Source: Methylotuvimicrobium sp018830325 (GTDB lineage Bacteria > Pseudomonadota > Gammaproteobacteria > Methylococcales > Methylomonadaceae). Taken from it: 64,000 nt of DNA. Where the stretch lies: assembly GCF_044788715.1 (NCBI RefSeq), contig NZ_CP173170.1, forward strand, positions 2,356,001-2,420,000, given 5' to 3'. The notes beneath the pieces were generated by a model, which worked only from the letters and a program-made list of their open reading frames with translations, did not search any database and was not told where the DNA came from. Of the stretch, positions 61,195-64,000 are shown in pieces (the stretch's first letter is position 1; the number at the start of each line of letters is the position of its first letter). Made by a program: the position numbers and the translations under genes.

Positions 61195-62469
61195 TTGCAT
61201 ACTCCAGGCGCAATAACCAAAAGAATCATTCCACGGATTCTCGAACAACATGTCGAAGAGGCTGCTTTCCTTTGGATTCTGCGCGATAGTGCTGTCGGCG
61301 CGCCGCATTATCAATTATCCGATCTTGCCAAGCTCGATAGTCGCATCGAAGCGCATCTCGATGGCCTACGCATTGGGGGTGCCGATGCTTGGCGGTTGTG
61401 CGAAGAAGCTTTGAAACTCGGTGAGGCCGGGGAGGTTTTTGCCGCAGGTGTCTTGGCGCTGGAAAGCAAGGATGCGAATCGCCTTGAACGCGTTCTCGAA
61501 ACCGTGGCACAATTTCCGGAAACGTTGCGCGGTCTGGTTTCGGCCTTCGGTTGGGTTGCGCCGCAACGACTAGCCGGTACGGTCAAAAGCTATTTGACAT
61601 CGCAGTCGCCATTACTCAGGCAGATCGGCATTGCCGCCTGCGCGGTTCATCGCGCCGATCCGGGACAGATTCTTGCCAATATCATCGCCGACGATGCGGC
61701 GCCGGTCCCACTCCAAACCTGCGCATTACGAACGGCCGGGCAACTCAAGCGCCGTGATCTGATCGACCCGATAAAAGGGCACCAGCAGGCCGACGATGAA
61801 ACCGTGAAATTATGGGCCGCCTGGTCCTCGGTGCTGTTAGGCGATAGAAAACGGGCGATCGAAACATTGAAATCTGTAGCCTGTAATAAATCTCCGCTGG
61901 GTCAGCGTGCATTTGATTTGTTATTGCGCGCAATGTCTCCAACCGATGCGCATCTATGGCTGAGGAGTCTGGCCCAATTTCCGGAATGGCAACGCGATTT
62001 GGTCGTCGGCGTCGGCATTATCGGCGATCCGTTTTACGTTCCTTGGCTGATCAAGCAAATGAGCATTCCCGAGTTGTCGCGAGTGGCCGGCGAGGCGTTC
62101 AGCAGCATCACCGGAGTCGATATCGCTTATGAAGATTTGGACGACGAACCGCCGCAAGATTTCGAAGCGGGATCGACCGAAAATCCGGAAGATGAAGATG
62201 TCGCGATGGACAGCGACGAAGACTTACCCTGGCCTAGTCCTCTAAAAATAGTCGCTTGGTGGGACGCGAACAAGGAGCGTTTCAACCAAGGCGTTCGCTA
62301 TTTATCAGGCATGCCGATCTCGGAATTGCAGTGTAAACGCGTATTGACCGAAGGTTATCAACGCCAGCGTAAGTCTACTGCCTTGGAGCTTGCGTTGATG
62401 CAAGCTGAGGAGCCTTTGTTCGAAGTGCGCGCTCCAGGATGGCGGCAACAGTCTTGGTTAAGCGAATAA
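61195..62469 (+). CDS. TIGR02270-like HEAT-repeat protein, T6SS-associated
   Basis: The 424-residue protein has HEAT-like helical repeats (RQIGIAACAVHRADPGQILANIIADDAAPVPLQTCALRTAGQLKRRDL). It also has the conserved HVEEAAFLWILRD N-terminus and WDANKERFNQGVRYLSG near the C-terminus, which I recall as a TIGR02270 family member in T6SS loci. Its function is unknown, perhaps an adaptor. The only reasonable start is TTG 61195, with AGGA 10 nt upstream. An acidic insertion (about 320-350) precedes the end. Confidence 0.8.
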   Translation: MHTPGAITKRIIPRILEQHVEEAAFLWILRDSAVGAPHYQLSDLAKLDSRIEAHLDGLRIGGADAWRLCEEALKLGEAGEVFAAGVLALESKDANRLERVLETVAQFPETLRGLVSAFGWVAPQRLAGTVKSYLTSQSPLLRQIGIAACAVHRADPGQILANIIADDAAPVPLQTCALRTAGQLKRRDLIDPIKGHQQADDETVKLWAAWSSVLLGDRKRAIETLKSVACNKSPLGQRAFDLLLRAMSPTDAHLWLRSLAQFPEWQRDLVVGVGIIGDPFYVPWLIKQMSIPELSRVAGEAFSSITGVDIAYEDLDDEPPQDFEAGSTENPEDEDVAMDSDEDLPWPSPLKIVAWWDANKERFNQGVRYLSGMPISELQCKRVLTEGYQRQRKSTALELALMQAEEPLFEVRAPGWRQQSWLSE

Positions 62470-62484
62470 GCGGGAGAACGTTCC

Positions 62485-62655
62485 ATGTCGATATCCATTG
62501 CAGGATTGATTTTTTTGCTCGTTTCGATTGTATTTTTAGGTTTGGTATTGAGAGACTTTTGGACTCACCGGCGTTGCCTAACGGTACAGGCACGAATATG
62601 GTTACGGCTCGCGATGATTTTCGGTATTGTCGCCGTTTTGCTGTTGTTCGTGTAA
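62485..62655 (+). CDS. Small two-helix membrane protein
   Basis: A 56-codon gene starts at ATG with GGGAG 8 nt upstream and 15 nt after the preceding stop. The protein has two hydrophobic helices (about 5-22 and 40-56) around a basic loop RDFWTHRRCLTVQARIW. Family unknown. The tight spacing suggests it is cotranscribed with the HEAT protein. Confidence 0.6.
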   Translation: MSISIAGLIFLLVSIVFLGLVLRDFWTHRRCLTVQARIWLRLAMIFGIVAVLLLFV

Positions 62656-62690
62656 AGACTTTACCGGCTTAATGAATTGGCAGTTACTTT

Positions 62691-64000
62691 TTAGAATAAA
62701 CGGAATTTGTTTCTCATTTCCTTGCGCAGATAAGTATAGTCGACAATTATTTTCCAATCATTTTTGGTGTTGAATTCAATTGAATCCCAAGCGGCAATCT
62801 TAAAAACTTCGGTGCCGTCTTCGCGATAACTGTAATAGCCGATGCTGTCGTCATCGACTATGGTTAATCTCCCGAACGCCTGCAGCGAAGATGATTGGCG
62901 GCTGACCGGATCGATGAATAGATTCGTGCCGATATAATCGGAATTGGCGTCATAAATAATTAGGCCGTCGCTACGCATGATCCAGATATCCCGGTTTGTT
63001 TCATCTTGTTTCAGAATAGCCGTAAACAGTTTGGGCAGCACCTTTTCAGGCGACATTTTAGCCTCAAGATATTCGGTAATGCGGCCGTTCTTTTCGATCG
63101 GTACTCGGTATTTGATTATGAGGCGGTTGTTTTCGACGTCGGCGATCGGTTTTAGCTCATCGTTTTCTTCACTTGCGATAAACGCTCCTGTTAGCACTGA
63201 AATAGGTTGAATAGAAAACGAATCAAACTGAGGATAACGGTTTTGTAATTCTTCTAAGATCGATGACTCGGCAATGTCGCCGGAACCGAGTTTCTCTGCG
63301 GCTTGGTTTAGATTAGAAAATACCAATGCGATTTTCGATTGCAGCGCATGCACGATAGATCGTGCTTGTTGCTGTGAACGTTCTCCGTAAAAAGTGATTC
63401 GGCTTAAGGCTTGTTCGGCTTCATGATTAGCTTCCTTCATTTGATGCGCATAATGAAGCGAAAATCCCGCTCCGATACTAATGGTAATGAGTAGTAATGC
63501 GGTCGTGAAAACGGCAAATTTATTTTGCGCAAAAAAACGGCTTAATAATTCACGTCTTGAATAGGCATAGACATTGACCATGCGTCCGTCACGAAAAGCC
63601 TTCAATTCTTCAGCTAATTTTCCGGCATCGGTAAAACGCTGCAAAGGATTCTTATGCACGGCTTTTTCGCAGATCGCAATCAATTCCGGAGGTGCTGCAG
63701 TATTGAATCGTTTAGGAGAGGGGGTTTCGACATCTTTCTCCATTTGTTGCTGTATTACGGTAATCGAACCTCGGTATGGTTGGCTGCCGGTAATAATTTT
63801 ATAGAGGATCATTCCTAGGCTGTAAACGTCCGATGTTTTATCCGCGCGGCCGCTGAATTGTTCCGGCGCCATATAGGCAGGTGTACCAAGCGCTTCCGAT
63901 GTGCTTGAGTCGCTTAAACTATCGCGTTGGTGAGTGAGCGCTTCTCGGTAAAAATAGGTATTGTCGTCATCATCCAGCACCTGGGCCAATCCCCAATCGA
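62691..64000 (-). CDS. Ser/Thr protein kinase with membrane helix and periplasmic Cache-like sensor, 5' end outside window
   Basis: The gene is cut by the window end, so the N-terminal lobe is missing. The visible part starts at the DWGLAQ (DFG-equivalent) motif and has the activation-segment GTPAYMAPEQF, DVYSLGMILYKIITGSQPY and the rest of the C-lobe. A membrane helix (about residues 150-172 of the visible part) and a periplasmic sensor resembling a Cache domain follow, with GYYSYREDGTEVFKIAAWDSIEFNTKNDWKI near the end. In this T6SS context it is the likely PpkA-like kinase that phosphorylates the FHA protein. It is convergent with the operon. Confidence 0.9.
   Translation of the reverse strand, partial: DWGLAQVLDDDDNTYFYREALTHQRDSLSDSSTSEALGTPAYMAPEQFSGRADKTSDVYSLGMILYKIITGSQPYRGSITVIQQQMEKDVETPSPKRFNTAAPPELIAICEKAVHKNPLQRFTDAGKLAEELKAFRDGRMVNVYAYSRRELLSRFFAQNKFAVFTTALLLITISIGAGFSLHYAHQMKEANHEAEQALSRITFYGERSQQQARSIVHALQSKIALVFSNLNQAAEKLGSGDIAESSILEELQNRYPQFDSFSIQPISVLTGAFIASEENDELKPIADVENNRLIIKYRVPIEKNGRITEYLEAKMSPEKVLPKLFTAILKQDETNRDIWIMRSDGLIIYDANSDYIGTNLFIDPVSRQSSSLQAFGRLTIVDDDSIGYYSYREDGTEVFKIAAWDSIEFNTKNDWKIIVDYTYLRKEMRNKFRLF

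Overview
The window looks like part of a gammaproteobacterial chromosome of moderate G+C. Evidence is the rpsF-rpsR-DUF2232-rplI ribosomal cluster, the large NAD-specific glutamate dehydrogenase, a ChrA transporter, and a type VI secretion system (T6SS) with the gene order of the P. aeruginosa HSI-I type. A haloalkaliphilic or methanotroph-like lineage (Methylococcales) is a guess, prompted by an apparently Na+-type V-ATPase and very repeat-rich intergenic DNA. The sequence alone does not prove a genus.

Layout. 0-2.3 kb: a small membrane protein and a GGDEF diguanylate cyclase. 2.7-10.2 kb: a complete-looking bacterial V/A-type ATPase operon in the order B-D-I-K-E-DUF2764-A. This is a cyclic permutation of the E-DUF2764-A-B-D-I-K order known from Chlamydia, Treponema and Bacteroidetes. 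10.8-12.5 kb: a chemoreceptor whose sensor domain carries a haem-c motif. 13.7-22.2 kb: housekeeping genes (low-Mr phosphatase, dienelactone hydrolase family protein, S6/S18/DUF2232/L9, NlpC/P60 lipoprotein, ChrA, and a STAS plus anti-sigma-kinase pair). 22.4-27.1 kb: NAD-GDH. 27.8-64 kb: one T6SS island.

The T6SS island reads FHA-TssK-TssL(OmpA)-TssM-[TagF fused to PP2C]-TssA-TssB-TssC-Hcp-TagJ-TssE-TssF-TssG-ClpV, followed by two cargo modules. Module 1 is papain-like protease, a 204-aa unknown, VgrG, DUF6931 and PAAR. Module 2 is a second papain-like protease, a second VgrG, a DUF6484 mini-spike, DUF2169, a ketosynthase-fold pseudoenzyme, a DUF4150 (PAAR-like) protein with a Cys-rich tail, and an ankyrin protein that is probably its immunity factor. 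A TIGR02270-like protein and a Ser/Thr kinase (cut by the window end) close the island. Kinase, FHA and PP2C together make a threonine-phosphorylation switch for firing. No TssJ lipoprotein gene is seen. Its usual place between FHA and TssK holds mobile repeats.

Intergenic DNA is full of dispersed, non-coding, MITE-like repeats, called R1-R5 here. R1 is a palindrome of about 67 bp that recurs at one fixed site inside R2. R2 is a 140-330 bp element with CAGCAATTC ends and 9-10 bp target duplications. R3 has 19-bp inverted ends flanked by TTA. R4 is a roughly 190-bp block with direct-repeat ends. R5 is a 163-bp near-perfect palindrome inside the T6SS cargo region. At 27.1-27.6 kb R1 sits inside R2, which sits inside R4, and uninterrupted versions of the outer elements are present elsewhere in the window.
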